Assembly (NCBI RefSeq): GCF_018500185.1
Contig: NZ_JAHBGI010000002.1
Coordinates: 186,001-250,000 of the forward strand
Length of the DNA: 64,000 nucleotides
Origin: Litoribacter ruber
GTDB taxonomy: Bacteria; Bacteroidota; Bacteroidia; Cytophagales; Cyclobacteriaceae
Direction of reading: 5' to 3'
Shown here piece by piece: positions 33,677 through 44,300 of this stretch (position 1 is its first letter; each line of letters begins with the position of its first letter). The notes under the pieces are model-generated. The model was given only the letters and a program-made list of their open reading frames with translations, made no database searches and had not been told where the DNA came from. A program made the translations under genes and the position numbers.

Positions 33677-34990
33677 TTAGTCCTCAACATTAGCTTTTAA
33701 TACACCTACAGTTCTGTTGGATTTTTTGAAGTACTCATTGGCCACCCTCTGAATGTCATCCATGGTCACCTTCTCGTATTCTTCAGGAGCGTCAAACATT
33801 TTCCGATAATCTCCAAAAAACAGCTCATACGTCCCAATATTATTGGACTTTCCGTTAATCGTTTCTATCTGGGAATAAAAGTCCATCAGCTTCTGGTTTT
33901 TGATTTTTTGAAGCTCATCCTCTTTGATGCCCTCAGCCTTCACTTTTTCGATTTCCTCATAAATAGCTTCTTCTAGATCCGCCTCATCCACTTCCCTGGC
34001 GGCAACAGCGTATACCGAAAACAAATTAGGATCAAAGCTTTCCCCGAAGTTGGTGAAGACCCCTGTAGCCAATTGCTTTTGGTCCACGAGTGCACTGTAG
34101 AGTCTGGAAGTTTTGCCTCTCGATAAAATGGAGGAAAGGATATCCAAGGCATAAAAATCCCCATGTTGGGTATTGGGGGTATGATAACCCACAATCATAT
34201 AAGGACTGCTTACTTCTTTTTGTACCGTTATGCGTCTCTCGCCGGTTTGGGGAGGCTCTACCAGGTGTACGGGTTTCGGTTGGCGGGTAGAGGGGATAGG
34301 AGCCATATAGGATTCGGCTAACTGCTTTACCTCGTCAAATTTGACATCGCCTGAAATTACAATTACACAGTTGCTGGGGTCGTAATAGGTATTGAAATAC
34401 TCCTCCAAATCTTCCTTCTTCCAGTTTTTGATATCAGATTCATAGCCTATCACGGACCAATTGTAAGAATGTTCTAGAAATGCGGTACTGTTCACCGCTT
34501 CTCCAAGCACACGCCATGGAGAGTTTTCCAAGCCGGTACTTCTTTCCGAAAGCACCACTCCTCTTTCGCTTTCCACCATGGCGGAATCAATCGAAAGACT
34601 TCCGATCCTGTCGGCCTCCAGGTCAAAAATCACCTCCAAGGCTGAGTTTGGAAACCAGTTGGTGTACACAGTCACATCCTGGGTGGTGTAGGCATTGTTT
34701 GCCCCACCATTGTATTCCATCACCCTGTCAAATTCCTTTGGCCCATATTTCTCCGCTCCATTGAACATCATGTGCTCAAAGAAATGACTGAGGCCTGTAA
34801 TCCCCGGGTGTTCATTTCGGGATCCTACCTTATAGAATAAATACATGTTGGCATTGGGGATGGAACCATCCTCAATCACCAAAAACTTCATCCCATTGTC
34901 CAGGGTGAAGGTCTGCACATCATCAGCTTTCATTTGCCCAAAAACAGGCACGCTGAGGCAGACACAAAGAATGCTTAATAGCTTTTTCAT
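33677..34990 (-). CDS. M16-family zinc metallopeptidase (catalytic subunit)
   Basis: A 437-residue secreted protein: signal peptide MKKLLSILCVCLSVPVFGQ, then FTLDNGMKFLVIEDGS and the intact inverted zinc motif SHFFEHMMFNGAEKYG (HxxEH), with the downstream Glu in the EVIFDLEADRIGSLS region. The second half has the R/Y-type substrate-binding motif SPYMIVGYHTPN and LSSILSRGKTSRLYSALV. It pairs with the inactive homologue 4 bp downstream, an active/inactive arrangement known for bacterial M16B heterodimers. Probably a periplasmic peptidase for short peptides. Confidence 0.9.
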   Translation of the reverse strand: MKKLLSILCVCLSVPVFGQMKADDVQTFTLDNGMKFLVIEDGSIPNANMYLFYKVGSRNEHPGITGLSHFFEHMMFNGAEKYGPKEFDRVMEYNGGANNAYTTQDVTVYTNWFPNSALEVIFDLEADRIGSLSIDSAMVESERGVVLSERSTGLENSPWRVLGEAVNSTAFLEHSYNWSVIGYESDIKNWKKEDLEEYFNTYYDPSNCVIVISGDVKFDEVKQLAESYMAPIPSTRQPKPVHLVEPPQTGERRITVQKEVSSPYMIVGYHTPNTQHGDFYALDILSSILSRGKTSRLYSALVDQKQLATGVFTNFGESFDPNLFSVYAVAAREVDEADLEEAIYEEIEKVKAEGIKEDELQKIKNQKLMDFYSQIETINGKSNNIGTYELFFGDYRKMFDAPEEYEKVTMDDIQRVANEYFKKSNRTVGVLKANVED

Positions 34991-35244
34991 TAGTTATTTC
35001 TTAAAAACACTTTTTACCGATTAAATTTAGCGAATTTTAGGTTGGAAATAAGGATTGGGAGAATAAAAATGGGGCACGAAGGGCACAATGGAAAAAGAAG
35101 AACACAAAGGAGAAATTAAAAACATCTGTTCAGACGAGTACAAGGGATTATAGGCAAAGAGCTTTTGAAAAAAGTGTAGGCTAATTGAGGTAATGGCAAT
35201 CTTAAACTTTAACCTGGGCCGCAGGCACACAACCCATAAACCAA

Positions 35245-35368
35245 AAAGAAACAAGCTGCCTTTAGGAAAAGCAGCTTGTCGTGGTAGTTAGTTGGTTAGT
35301 GTGAGGTAATTCATGTTTTGTGCCTCGGGTTCCGACTCTTGAGGAGTGGAAGAGTAACCCGAGGGCTT
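35245..35368 (-). ncRNA. Candidate small RNA
   Basis: Read on the minus strand, a promoter-like pair is followed at once by a strong stem-loop. CCTCGGGTT (35364-35356 side) pairs with AACCCGAGG (35331-35323 side), with an inner ACTCTT/AAGAGT stem, a 3-base bulge and a 9-base loop. After a ~40-nt linker comes a terminator hairpin (35279-35251) and a T-rich tail. The ordered promoter-structure-terminator set in a gene-free gap supports a ~120-nt RNA. An 8-codon frame (ATG at 35314, stop at 35288) lies in the linker. It does not obviously match 6S or another family known to me. Confidence 0.4.
35251..35279 (-). terminator. Terminator of the candidate small RNA
   Basis: A perfect 9-bp stem ACAAGCTGC / GCAGCTTGT (35251-35259 with 35271-35279) with an 11-base loop, followed on the minus strand by TTTCTTTTTGG. 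No coding gene ends here, which is what prompted the search for an RNA gene. Confidence 0.65.
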
Positions 35369-35398
35369 AAGATCTATATATTTTTTATTTGCTTCAAA
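35369..35398 (-). promoter_or_regulatory. Predicted promoter of the candidate small RNA
   Basis: On the minus strand TTTG (35398-35395), an 18-bp spacer and TAGATCTT (35376-35369, two mismatches to TAnnTTTG). The RNA would start within the 5' strand of the first hairpin. Confidence 0.35.
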
Positions 35399-36051
35399 TC
35401 ATATCCTGATCACTTCTATGTAATAATAATGCCAAAATAAAAATAGCTATTTTAATTAGTAATATTTCAATACTCATTGGGTAATTTTGTATTTATATAA
35501 CATTTACTTTCCTCTATATTGATTTGCATTTCTTTTCGCTTTTAGGATTAAAAACCTTTTTTGAAAAGTAAGGATGTCACAAAACGAAATCTTCTTTCGA
35601 TTTAAAAACTTTTATTTTTCTTGAGGATAAAAATGTTCATATCTGTATTCTTCCAGTTTGTATCTCTTTTATGGGGATTGATTTGCTCAATGTCGGGATT
35701 TTTGGGTAAACAATACACGTCGCGACCAAGTTAATGGATCATCCGATAGGATGCTGGAAACCAAACTCAAAAGAAAAAATTATTACCCCCTGTAAATTTT
35801 AAGGGCAATCCAAGCAACTATTACCAGCAGGACAGCTTTTTTGTGTAGTATTGATTGAACAAAAATAAACAACTTTCAGCATCTCGTATAACACATGGAT
35901 CGGATTGTACTGCACTGTTTATACACGATAAATTATACTTTTACTGGATTTTAAAGCACTTAATTTCAACATTTATCCTTAAATTGCGCCAATTCCCAGT
36001 TAGACCTATTTGCGAAATAGTATAAACATCATTCTAAAGACTTATACATAA

Positions 36052-39000
36052 ATGTTACAAGCTTACCGGAAAGTGTTTAAAGATTCAGTGGTTCCTTCGG
36101 CAATCTTCGATGTGGATGCTCCCACCTTCACCATCTTGGATGTAAATAAGGCCTATACTGAAGTTGTGAAGTCAAGTTTCGAGAAGATAGTCGGAAAAGG
36201 CGTCTTTGAGGCTTTTCCGGATTTGGGGGAAGGCGAAAATCATGGGCAAAGTGACCTGCTTGCGGCTTTAAAGGAGACCATCGCCACCAAGGATGTTTTT
36301 AAGATGCCAGTCATCAAATATGATGTCATCAACCAGCAGACTGGAAAGCGCGAGGAAAAATATTGGGAGCTGAGTTCCTCTCCTATGCTTGATTCTTCTG
36401 GAAAGGTAGAGAGCTTACTGATCCAAATAAATGATATTACTCCTCACCTGCGCACTCTTATGGGAGGCGGGAATATCGGTATGGGTAAAAAATCAACTTC
36501 CCTGTTTGAGGAAATTGATTTTAAATTTAAGAATATTTTTGATTTTTCTTCAGCAGGCATTGCCCTGTTGGATTTAGAGGGCCACTGGATGGAAGTCAAT
36601 CCCAAGATTCCTAAAATGTTCGGGTATAGCCGTTGGGAACTCTTGAAAATGAACTTTCAAAAAATGACCCACCCTGGGGATCTCGACCATTGCCTAGAAT
36701 TACTCGATGATTTGGTTGAAGGGAAGAAAGATTCTTTCGAAACCGAAAAAAGATACTATCACCGCAATGGCAAGGTGATTTGGGTAGTGTCCAGTCTGAC
36801 CATAGTGAGAAAACCCAATGGTGAACCCAATTATTTCGTAGCTCATTTCTTAGATATCACAGAGAAAAAACAAATAGAACTTGCCCTCCAAGAAAGCGAA
36901 CAAAGGCATCAGTCCTTAGTGACTCATAATCCCGATGCAGTTTATTCTTTTGACCTAGAAGGAAGATTTATAAGTGCCAATGTAAGTACCTATAAGCTGG
37001 TGGAAAAAACAGCCGAGGAGTTAATAGGTTCGCTGTTTTTACCTTTTATTCAATTTGATGATAAAAGAAGGGTTTATGAAAATTTTTTAAAAGCTTCAGC
37101 AGGTGATTCTATCACTTATTCTTGTGGGGTCATGACCTCAACTGGTAAGGAAAAATTTATCCAGGTGACCAATATGCCCATTATTTCACAAGATAAGATT
37201 GTAGGGGTCCATGGTATTGCAAAAGACATCACAGACAAAGTATTGGCAGAAAAGCAACTTCTGGCTTCCAAGGATCAATACGAACAATTGATCTCCACCG
37301 TGGATGGGATTGTGTGGGAGTCAGATGATAACCTGAAATTTCATTTTGTAAGCCCCCAAACCAGCCACATTCTCGGATATGATCCAAATGACTGGTACGC
37401 CAATGAAAACTTTTTAATGGACCACCTCCATCCGGAGGATAAAATGCGGATTTGGAAAGAGTTTCTAGTCGGTATGGAAAAAGGGTCCAACTTCAGTTTT
37501 GAGTTCAGAATGATCAATGCGGATGGCAACACCGTGTGGCTGAGGACTAATGTAGCCGTAATCCGGCAGCGCAAACGCACCCTGCTCCGGGGTGTATTGT
37601 CCGATATTTCTGAAGCAAGAGAAGCCATCATCGCCCTACAGGCCAACGAAGCCAAGCTGTCCAAGATCATGGATAGTGCAGTGGATGTAATTTGCACAAT
37701 TGATGCCGAGGGTACTTTCGTGGATTTAAACCCAGCTGCAGAGCAGATGTGGGGTTATAAGCCGGAAGAAATGAAAGGCAGAAAAATCTATGAATTCATA
37801 TTGGAAGAAGATCTTCCCAAAACCTACCATGAAGCCGAGGCCATTGTAAACGGGAAAAATATCAAGACATTTGAAAACCGCTACCACCATAAAAATGGCC
37901 ACTTGGTCAATAATATATGGTCTGCAAGTTTTGATCGCCAGACTGGGCTGATGTATTGTGTTGCCAGGGATATATCGGAAAAGAAAGCCGTAGAATATCA
38001 ATTGCAGCAAAGTGAGCAGCGCTTCAAAAACCTAGTACAAAATGGCGCCGATATCGTTGGTATCATGGATGAAGAAGGGGTATTTAAATATGTCAGCCCC
38101 AATACTGAATCCATCACCGGATTTAAAAGCGAAGAAATAGTGGGTAAAAATGGATTTGAATTTGTCCATCCTGATGATTTGGAGAAGATATCCAATAAGG
38201 AGGAGGAATTGGCCAATACCAATAAAGTAGCTTTGCCCCCCCATAGGTTTAGGTGTAAAGATGGATCCTTTATATGGATAGATAGCGTGATTACCAACCA
38301 TCTTTCTGACCCCGCTATCAATGGGTTGGTATTCAATAGCCGAGATATTTCTTTCAAAATCGAGGCCGATCAGGAACTGAAAAAATCTGAGGAAAGGCAC
38401 AAGCTTTTATTTCAGTTGAGTCCGGTCCCTCAATTTGTATATGATAGTGAATCTTTGGAGATTTTGGATGTTAACCAAAAGGCAGTTGATTTTTACGGAT
38501 ATTCCTATGAGGAATTCACTACATTGACTATCAAAGACATCAGACCAAAGAGCGATTTGCCAAAACTCCAGGCCTCATTGGAAAAAATGAAAGGCAAGCA
38601 GTTCAAGGATTTTGGAATATTCACGCATCAAAAGAAGGATGGCACCTTGGTGAAAATGGAAATCTCAGGCTATGAAATGGACTTCCATGGAAACAGTAGT
38701 GTAATGACTGTGGCTGTGGATGTAACCGAAAGAGAAAAAGCCCTGGATGAAATCAAAAACCAAAAAGCCAAACTTATCAAGGCCCAGGAAATGGCAAAGA
38801 TGGGATATTGGCAAATTGATTTAAAGGACAACTCCCTGTATTGGAGCGAAGAAACCTATAAAATCTGGGAGCAAGAAGCGGAAAATGTGTCGAACGTGGA
38901 TTGGTTTTACACGACAATTTACCCACAGGATGTCCATATTATCCAGAATTCTTTTACCCATTCATTGGAAACGGGGTCTGAACTGGATATTGAATTCAGG

Positions 39001-41136
39001 ATTCAACTCAAAGATGGCCGTATAAAATGGATCCATGAATTGGGTAAAATGGTGCTGGATGAGCAGGGTAAACAAGTTTATTTTGAAGGGACCGTCCAGG
39101 ATATTACCGAAAGAAAACTCGTTCAGGCCAAGTTGGAGGAAAGCAACCAACGGTATGAATTGCTGATCCAAGCTACATCTGAGGCTATTTTCGACTGGGA
39201 CATGGTCAATGGAGACATTTATTATGGACAAGGCTTTGAAAAAATGTTTGGGTATGATATCGATGAGCTCGGACAATCCCGAAAAGAATGGATCAAGTTC
39301 ATTCACCCAAACGACAAAAATGACCTCGACTCCAGTTTGGATGAATTCCTGGAAGGCACTGCTCAAACTTGGGAGCATAACTGCCGGCTTATAAATGCCC
39401 AAGGGGTTAAGTACTATGTAAATCTCTATGCAATTGTTGTCAGAAGTGAAGAAGGAATCCCTTTGCGTTTGGTGGGCACCATCCATGATATTACCTTAAA
39501 TGAGCAACAGGAAAAAGAAAAACAGTTGAAGTTTGAGTTAGGAAGGTCATTTGCCCTAAACGATTCCCCACAACTTTCCATGGCAGGTTGTTTGGATTCA
39601 CTTCTTCGGTATACCGAAATGATCTATGGTGAAGTATGGGTACCTGCAATCGCTGGCCAAAACCAATTGACTTTACTTACTCATAAAGGTAAATTAAAGG
39701 TAGACCCTAATCGATATCCTACCCTAATGGATTTGGACCAAGGAATGCAGGGGGCAGTCTGGAATCAAGACCAAGTTTCCCTTCTAAATGAACTTTCGAA
39801 TAACGATGTATATTATAGGAAGGAATTTGCCAAGCTCAACAAGCTCGAAACTGCTGTTGCATTCCCTTTAAATTCAGTTGGCCAAAGCCTTGCCATGGTC
39901 ATCCTGTACTCTAAAGAAAAGATAACAGACCTGAATAATCTTAATTATATAAGCTCGGCCACCCTGGAACAAATAGCAAGCGACTTCCGGCGTAAAACGG
40001 TTGAAAATGAGCTTAACCTCTTTTTTGATTTGTCCAAGGATATTTTGGCTATTACAGGTTATGACGGATATGTTAAAAAAGTAAATAATGCTATTCAATC
40101 CATTCTTGGATATACCCCTCAGGAGTTATTGAGTATTCCATTCGAGACCCTTATTCATCAAGAGGACGTAGATAGGACCAAGAATTTCATTGAAGAGACG
40201 CGGAAAAATCAATCCTTAGCCCACTTTGAAAATAGGTATATACATAAGAATGGACATGAGGTGTGGATGGCATGGACGGTGAGTCCTTACGTCCAAGAAA
40301 ATGTCCTATTTTGTGTAGCTCGGGATATCACAGAAAATAAATTGAAGGAACAGGAGCTGCGGGAAAGTTCCGAGCGAATATTCAATATTCTGGACAGTAT
40401 AAAGGATGGGTTTTATGCTTTGGACCGAAATTTCAAGGTCACCTATTTTAATGATGAAGCAGAAAGGCTTCTGCAAAGAAAGAAAGAAGATGTCATAGGA
40501 CAATCCCTTTGGAAGGAGTTTCCCGAAGCCGAAAGTCCAGAACTGAAATTTTACACCAATTATAAAAAGGTGATGGACACTCAAGAGCCAATTACTTTCA
40601 TGGAATATTTCGAACCATTAGAAGGCTGGTTTGACATCACTGCCTATCCTTCAGAAGAGGGGGTATCGGTATATTTTAAAAATGTTACCGACAAAATCCT
40701 TAAAGATGAAGAAATTGAGAAGGCCAATAGCCGGGTGAATAAGATTTTGGAAAGTATTCAAGATGCCTTTTTTGCCATAGAAGAAGACTGGACAGTCACC
40801 TATTGGAACAAGGAGGCTGAAAGATTATTGGGTATAGGCAGGGAAAATGTGGAAGGTAGAAATCTGTGGGAGGTGTTTCCTGAAGCTACAAAGCGTCAGT
40901 TTTACCCCAAATATAAAGAGGCCTTGCAGGATAGAAAGGTGGTAACGGTCATAGATTATTATCCTCCTTCTGATAAGTGGTTTGAAGTGACGGCCTACCC
41001 TGCCGAATCCGGACTTTCCATTTATTTTAAAGATTATACGGAAAAGAAAAAAATGGAAGTGGAATTGGAAAAATTCAGGAAGGCCTACCAGGGAAATCCC
41101 GAAGATTTTGCTGTAGTGGATGTTAACAATAATTAA
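36052..41136 (+). CDS. Giant PAS/GAF protein 1 (12 PAS + GAF, no kinase)
   Basis: A 1694-residue soluble protein with no signal peptide or membrane segment. Ordered modules, named A-L by comparison with the three paralogues: A 1-135, B 156-278, C 285-400, D 410-525, E 537-645, F 657-770, G 783-898, H 916-1020, I 1034-1150, a GAF domain ~1160-1318, J 1323-1432, K 1445-1545 and a second K-type PAS 1565-1670. Most PAS modules end in the D-I-T-E-K/R linker. After the last one the protein reads LEKFRKAYQGNPEDF and stops. The same point in paralogues 3 and 4 begins another PAS (module L), so this gene looks cut at its 3' end. No histidine kinase, cyclase or other output domain is present. A terminator follows. 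Ligands are unknown; heterodimerisation with the kinase paralogue is inference. Confidence 0.88.
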   Translation: MLQAYRKVFKDSVVPSAIFDVDAPTFTILDVNKAYTEVVKSSFEKIVGKGVFEAFPDLGEGENHGQSDLLAALKETIATKDVFKMPVIKYDVINQQTGKREEKYWELSSSPMLDSSGKVESLLIQINDITPHLRTLMGGGNIGMGKKSTSLFEEIDFKFKNIFDFSSAGIALLDLEGHWMEVNPKIPKMFGYSRWELLKMNFQKMTHPGDLDHCLELLDDLVEGKKDSFETEKRYYHRNGKVIWVVSSLTIVRKPNGEPNYFVAHFLDITEKKQIELALQESEQRHQSLVTHNPDAVYSFDLEGRFISANVSTYKLVEKTAEELIGSLFLPFIQFDDKRRVYENFLKASAGDSITYSCGVMTSTGKEKFIQVTNMPIISQDKIVGVHGIAKDITDKVLAEKQLLASKDQYEQLISTVDGIVWESDDNLKFHFVSPQTSHILGYDPNDWYANENFLMDHLHPEDKMRIWKEFLVGMEKGSNFSFEFRMINADGNTVWLRTNVAVIRQRKRTLLRGVLSDISEAREAIIALQANEAKLSKIMDSAVDVICTIDAEGTFVDLNPAAEQMWGYKPEEMKGRKIYEFILEEDLPKTYHEAEAIVNGKNIKTFENRYHHKNGHLVNNIWSASFDRQTGLMYCVARDISEKKAVEYQLQQSEQRFKNLVQNGADIVGIMDEEGVFKYVSPNTESITGFKSEEIVGKNGFEFVHPDDLEKISNKEEELANTNKVALPPHRFRCKDGSFIWIDSVITNHLSDPAINGLVFNSRDISFKIEADQELKKSEERHKLLFQLSPVPQFVYDSESLEILDVNQKAVDFYGYSYEEFTTLTIKDIRPKSDLPKLQASLEKMKGKQFKDFGIFTHQKKDGTLVKMEISGYEMDFHGNSSVMTVAVDVTEREKALDEIKNQKAKLIKAQEMAKMGYWQIDLKDNSLYWSEETYKIWEQEAENVSNVDWFYTTIYPQDVHIIQNSFTHSLETGSELDIEFRIQLKDGRIKWIHELGKMVLDEQGKQVYFEGTVQDITERKLVQAKLEESNQRYELLIQATSEAIFDWDMVNGDIYYGQGFEKMFGYDIDELGQSRKEWIKFIHPNDKNDLDSSLDEFLEGTAQTWEHNCRLINAQGVKYYVNLYAIVVRSEEGIPLRLVGTIHDITLNEQQEKEKQLKFELGRSFALNDSPQLSMAGCLDSLLRYTEMIYGEVWVPAIAGQNQLTLLTHKGKLKVDPNRYPTLMDLDQGMQGAVWNQDQVSLLNELSNNDVYYRKEFAKLNKLETAVAFPLNSVGQSLAMVILYSKEKITDLNNLNYISSATLEQIASDFRRKTVENELNLFFDLSKDILAITGYDGYVKKVNNAIQSILGYTPQELLSIPFETLIHQEDVDRTKNFIEETRKNQSLAHFENRYIHKNGHEVWMAWTVSPYVQENVLFCVARDITENKLKEQELRESSERIFNILDSIKDGFYALDRNFKVTYFNDEAERLLQRKKEDVIGQSLWKEFPEAESPELKFYTNYKKVMDTQEPITFMEYFEPLEGWFDITAYPSEEGVSVYFKNVTDKILKDEEIEKANSRVNKILESIQDAFFAIEEDWTVTYWNKEAERLLGIGRENVEGRNLWEVFPEATKRQFYPKYKEALQDRKVVTVIDYYPPSDKWFEVTAYPAESGLSIYFKDYTEKKKMEVELEKFRKAYQGNPEDFAVVDVNNN

Positions 41137-41210
41137 TGGTTTAATCTTTGGTAGATTTCAACTTTAAAGCAGTTATTAGCCTCTGGTTTGAAATTAAAAT
41201 ATTATCTCAT

Positions 41211-41245
41211 CAAAAGCCTGGGCTATTGTCCAGGCTTTTGTTTTA
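41211..41245 (+). terminator. Terminator after PAS/GAF protein 1
   Basis: A perfect 11-bp stem CAAAAGCCTGG / CCAGGCTTTTG (41211-41221 with 41230-41240), an 8-base loop, then TTTTA. It separates the first and second PAS genes into distinct transcripts. Confidence 0.85.
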
Positions 41246-41330
41246 TGGCAAATCGGGATAATTTGGAGATTTTTCTGTATTTTGCCTGAATTAAACCCTT
41301 ATAACCTAACTACATCAAGGCCTTAGAGCT

Positions 41331-44300
41331 ATGGATAAAACTTACTCGCAGATCTTTCAGCATATTTCCTCACCTGCGGCCATTTGTTTAGCTGACGCCC
41401 CCCAATTTACCCTTCTTGATGCCAACCCAGCCTATCTTGCGGCGGTACAAGCCAAAAGTGAAGACATTATTGGGAAAAGTGTTTTTAAGGCATTTCCCGA
41501 TCTTGGCGAAGACCGCAATGCCGGGGGAGGTTCCAAGGAACTTTATGCCTCTTTGAAGAAAGTGGTGGAAACCGGCAAAGAGGTCAAACTCCCAGTTTTT
41601 AGATATGACATCCATGACTCCACATCTGGTGAGGTAATCGAAACTTTCTGGGAAAGTCATTATATACCGCTTTTTGGTGAGAATAATACCGTAACCAGAA
41701 TATTAGCCAAAATTGAAAATGTAACCGACCATGTTAAAACTATGGTCAATCCCAACCCTGGTATTTCTTTGCTAGATGAGGTAGATTTAAAATTCAAAAA
41801 TATATTTGATCTTGCCTCCGAAGGCATCGCTTTGGTGGATTTAGAATACAACTGGAAGGAGGTCAATCCTAAATCCTGTGAAATATTAGGATTTAGTCGC
41901 TGGGAATTATTGAAGAAAAACTTCAAGCAAATGACTCATCCAGCTGACTTGGACACCCTTGACCTCGGACTGAAAAATCTACCGGAAAGCTTCAAAGGTG
42001 AAATAAGGTTTTATAGCAAGCAGGGGGGCATCGTTTGGACCTTCCTGAGCATGAATCTGGTGAGGAAGAAGGATCGCAGTCCCTATCATTATGTGGCCCA
42101 TCTGCTAGATATCACAGAAAAAAAAGAAATTGAAATCGCCCTGCAGGAGAGTGAGCAACGATATCAATCCCTGTTTTTGCAGAATCCCGATGCCGTTTTC
42201 GCTTTTGACATGGATGGGCGCTTTGCATCGGCCAATGAAGCTACTTTGAAACTCAGTGAGTCTACCATGGAAGCCCTTATTGGCTCATATTTTCTCCCTC
42301 TTATCCCCTTTGAAGACAAAAGAAGGGTATATGAGAATTTCCTCCAAGCATCCATGGGTACGGCCATCACCTATGAGACAGGACTGATATCAGCCAAGGG
42401 GACGGAGCGTACCCTTTCAGTAACCAATATGCCTATTAAAACAGGTGGTAAAATCATTGGTGTCTTTGGTATTGCCAAAGACGTAACCGAAAAGGTAAAG
42501 GCAGACCAGGCCATCCAAAAATCCAGGGATCAGTACGAGCAGCTCATCTCCACTATTGATGGTATAGTATGGGAGGCAAATGAAAACCTTAAAACGGCAT
42601 TTATTTCTCCCCAATCCGAAAAAATCCTCGGCTATAAGCCCAAAAAATGGTATGCCAATGATAATTTTTGGATGGAAAAAATTCATACCGAAGACCATCA
42701 AAAGTTTTGGAAAAGCTTTCTCGAAGGTATGGACCAAGGCGGCAATTTTACCATGGAATACCGTATGGTAGGATCCCTTCAACAGATCGTTTGGATCCGA
42801 AACCAGGTTACCGTAATCAAACGCCCCGGGCGGGCCACGGTTTTGAGAGGTGTAATGAGCGATATCACCGCTTCCAAAATCACTGCACAAGAACTTGAAA
42901 TCCAGCAGGCCAAACTTTCCAAGATCATGGAGAGATCCTTGGATGTGATTTGCACCATTAATGAAGATGGACATTTCGTAGACCTCAGCGATGCCTGTGA
43001 ACGCGTTTGGGGGTATACCAAAGAAGAGTTGACAGGAGTTTCTTTTTATAATTTCGTGCATCCAGATGATTATGATGGCACCGTAAATGCCATGGGAGAA
43101 ATCTTGACTGGCAAGGATATCCGCTCTCATGAGAATAGGTATATACACAAAAATGGCCATGAAGTCCCTATGATCTGGTCAGCCCATTACGATCCTGAAA
43201 CCAAATTGATATACTCTGTAGCCAGTGACATCACCAATAGAAAAGCTGCCGAAATTACCATGCAACTGAATGAACGCCGGTACCGCGCTTTAGTGCAAAA
43301 CGGGGTGGATGTGGTGGGTATTGCCAATTCAGAAGGTGTGTATGTGTATATAAGTGATAACATTTTTGGGGTGACCGGCTACACCGCTGAAGAATTAACC
43401 GGAAAAAACAGTGAGTCTTTGATTCATCCAGAGGACGAACACATTTTGATTGAAGCCCTCCAAAATATTCACATCCAAAAGCAGCTTACCATGCCCCCCC
43501 ACCGGTTTAAAAAGAAGGATGGCACCTTTATTTGGGTGGATACCATCGTAACAAACCTGTTGGATGATCCAGCTGTTGAGGGATTGGTTTTTAATTCGAG
43601 GGACATTACACATAAAATTGAAGCCGAAAGTGCGCTGAGGATTTCGGAAGAAAAATATAGACTTCTCTTCCACTCCAGCCCCCTTCCCCAATGGATTTTT
43701 GATGAAGCATCACTCAAGTTTTTGGATGTAAACCAGACGGCTATCAATAAATACGGCTACACAAGAGAAGAATTTCTGTCTATGACCATCAAGGACATCA
43801 GGCCGAAAGAGAATATTCCTAAGCTCAAAAAATCCTTAAAAAAATATGACCCCAGTAATGGGGTGCACAACTATGGAGTACACACCCATCTCAAAAAAGA
43901 CGGCACTCCTATAAAAGTGGAAATTTCTGGCTATGATTTTCATTTTAGGGATAAAAAAGGGGTAATGATCGTGTCTGTAGATGTAACCGAACGTGAAAAT
44001 GCCCTTAAGCAGATCCAACAACACCAGCAACAGTTACTGACAGCCCAAAAAATGGCTCACATGGGCTATTGGGAAGTCCGGGTGAATGAAGAAAGGCTTT
44101 ATTGGAGTGAAGGAGTTTATGAGATTTGGGAAATTAACCCAGATATGTCAGTTGATCTGGAATACTTCTTTTCTACAGTGCATCCAGCAGACTTAAATTA
44201 TGTCAGGGAGCAGGTGGGTAAGTCAATGGAAAGTGGAGAACCACTTGATATTGAGTATAGAATCCAGCTTTCGCAATTTAGAACCAAATGGGTGCAATCT

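Larger units (their letters stand above)
34991..36051. other. Large intergenic region (1.06 kb) with repeats and RNA-like signals
   Basis: Contents seen: a -7-like TAAATTTA at 35022-35029 (minus) for the M16 genes; a CTTTGTG-family repeat in reverse orientation at about 35065-35112; a candidate small RNA at 35245-35368 with its own promoter and terminator (separate entries); and an AT-rich 35400-36051 that should contain the promoter of the PAS array. A short hairpin CATCCGATAGGATG lies near 35738-35751. No protein-coding gene is supported; the short frames across it lack family motifs. Confidence 0.6.

Noticed and set aside
35027-35254. 75-codon minus-strand frame after the M16 genes
   Set aside because: It spans a CTTTGTG-type repeat and a terminator; no motif or conserved start was seen.
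35245-35368. 6S RNA
   Set aside because: The structure is two separate hairpins with a linker, not one long rod with a central bubble; length and layout do not fit what I know of 6S RNA.
42417-43160. 247-codon minus-strand frame inside PAS gene 2
   Set aside because: Antisense shadow of repeated PAS coding sequence; similar shadows recur opposite the paralogues.
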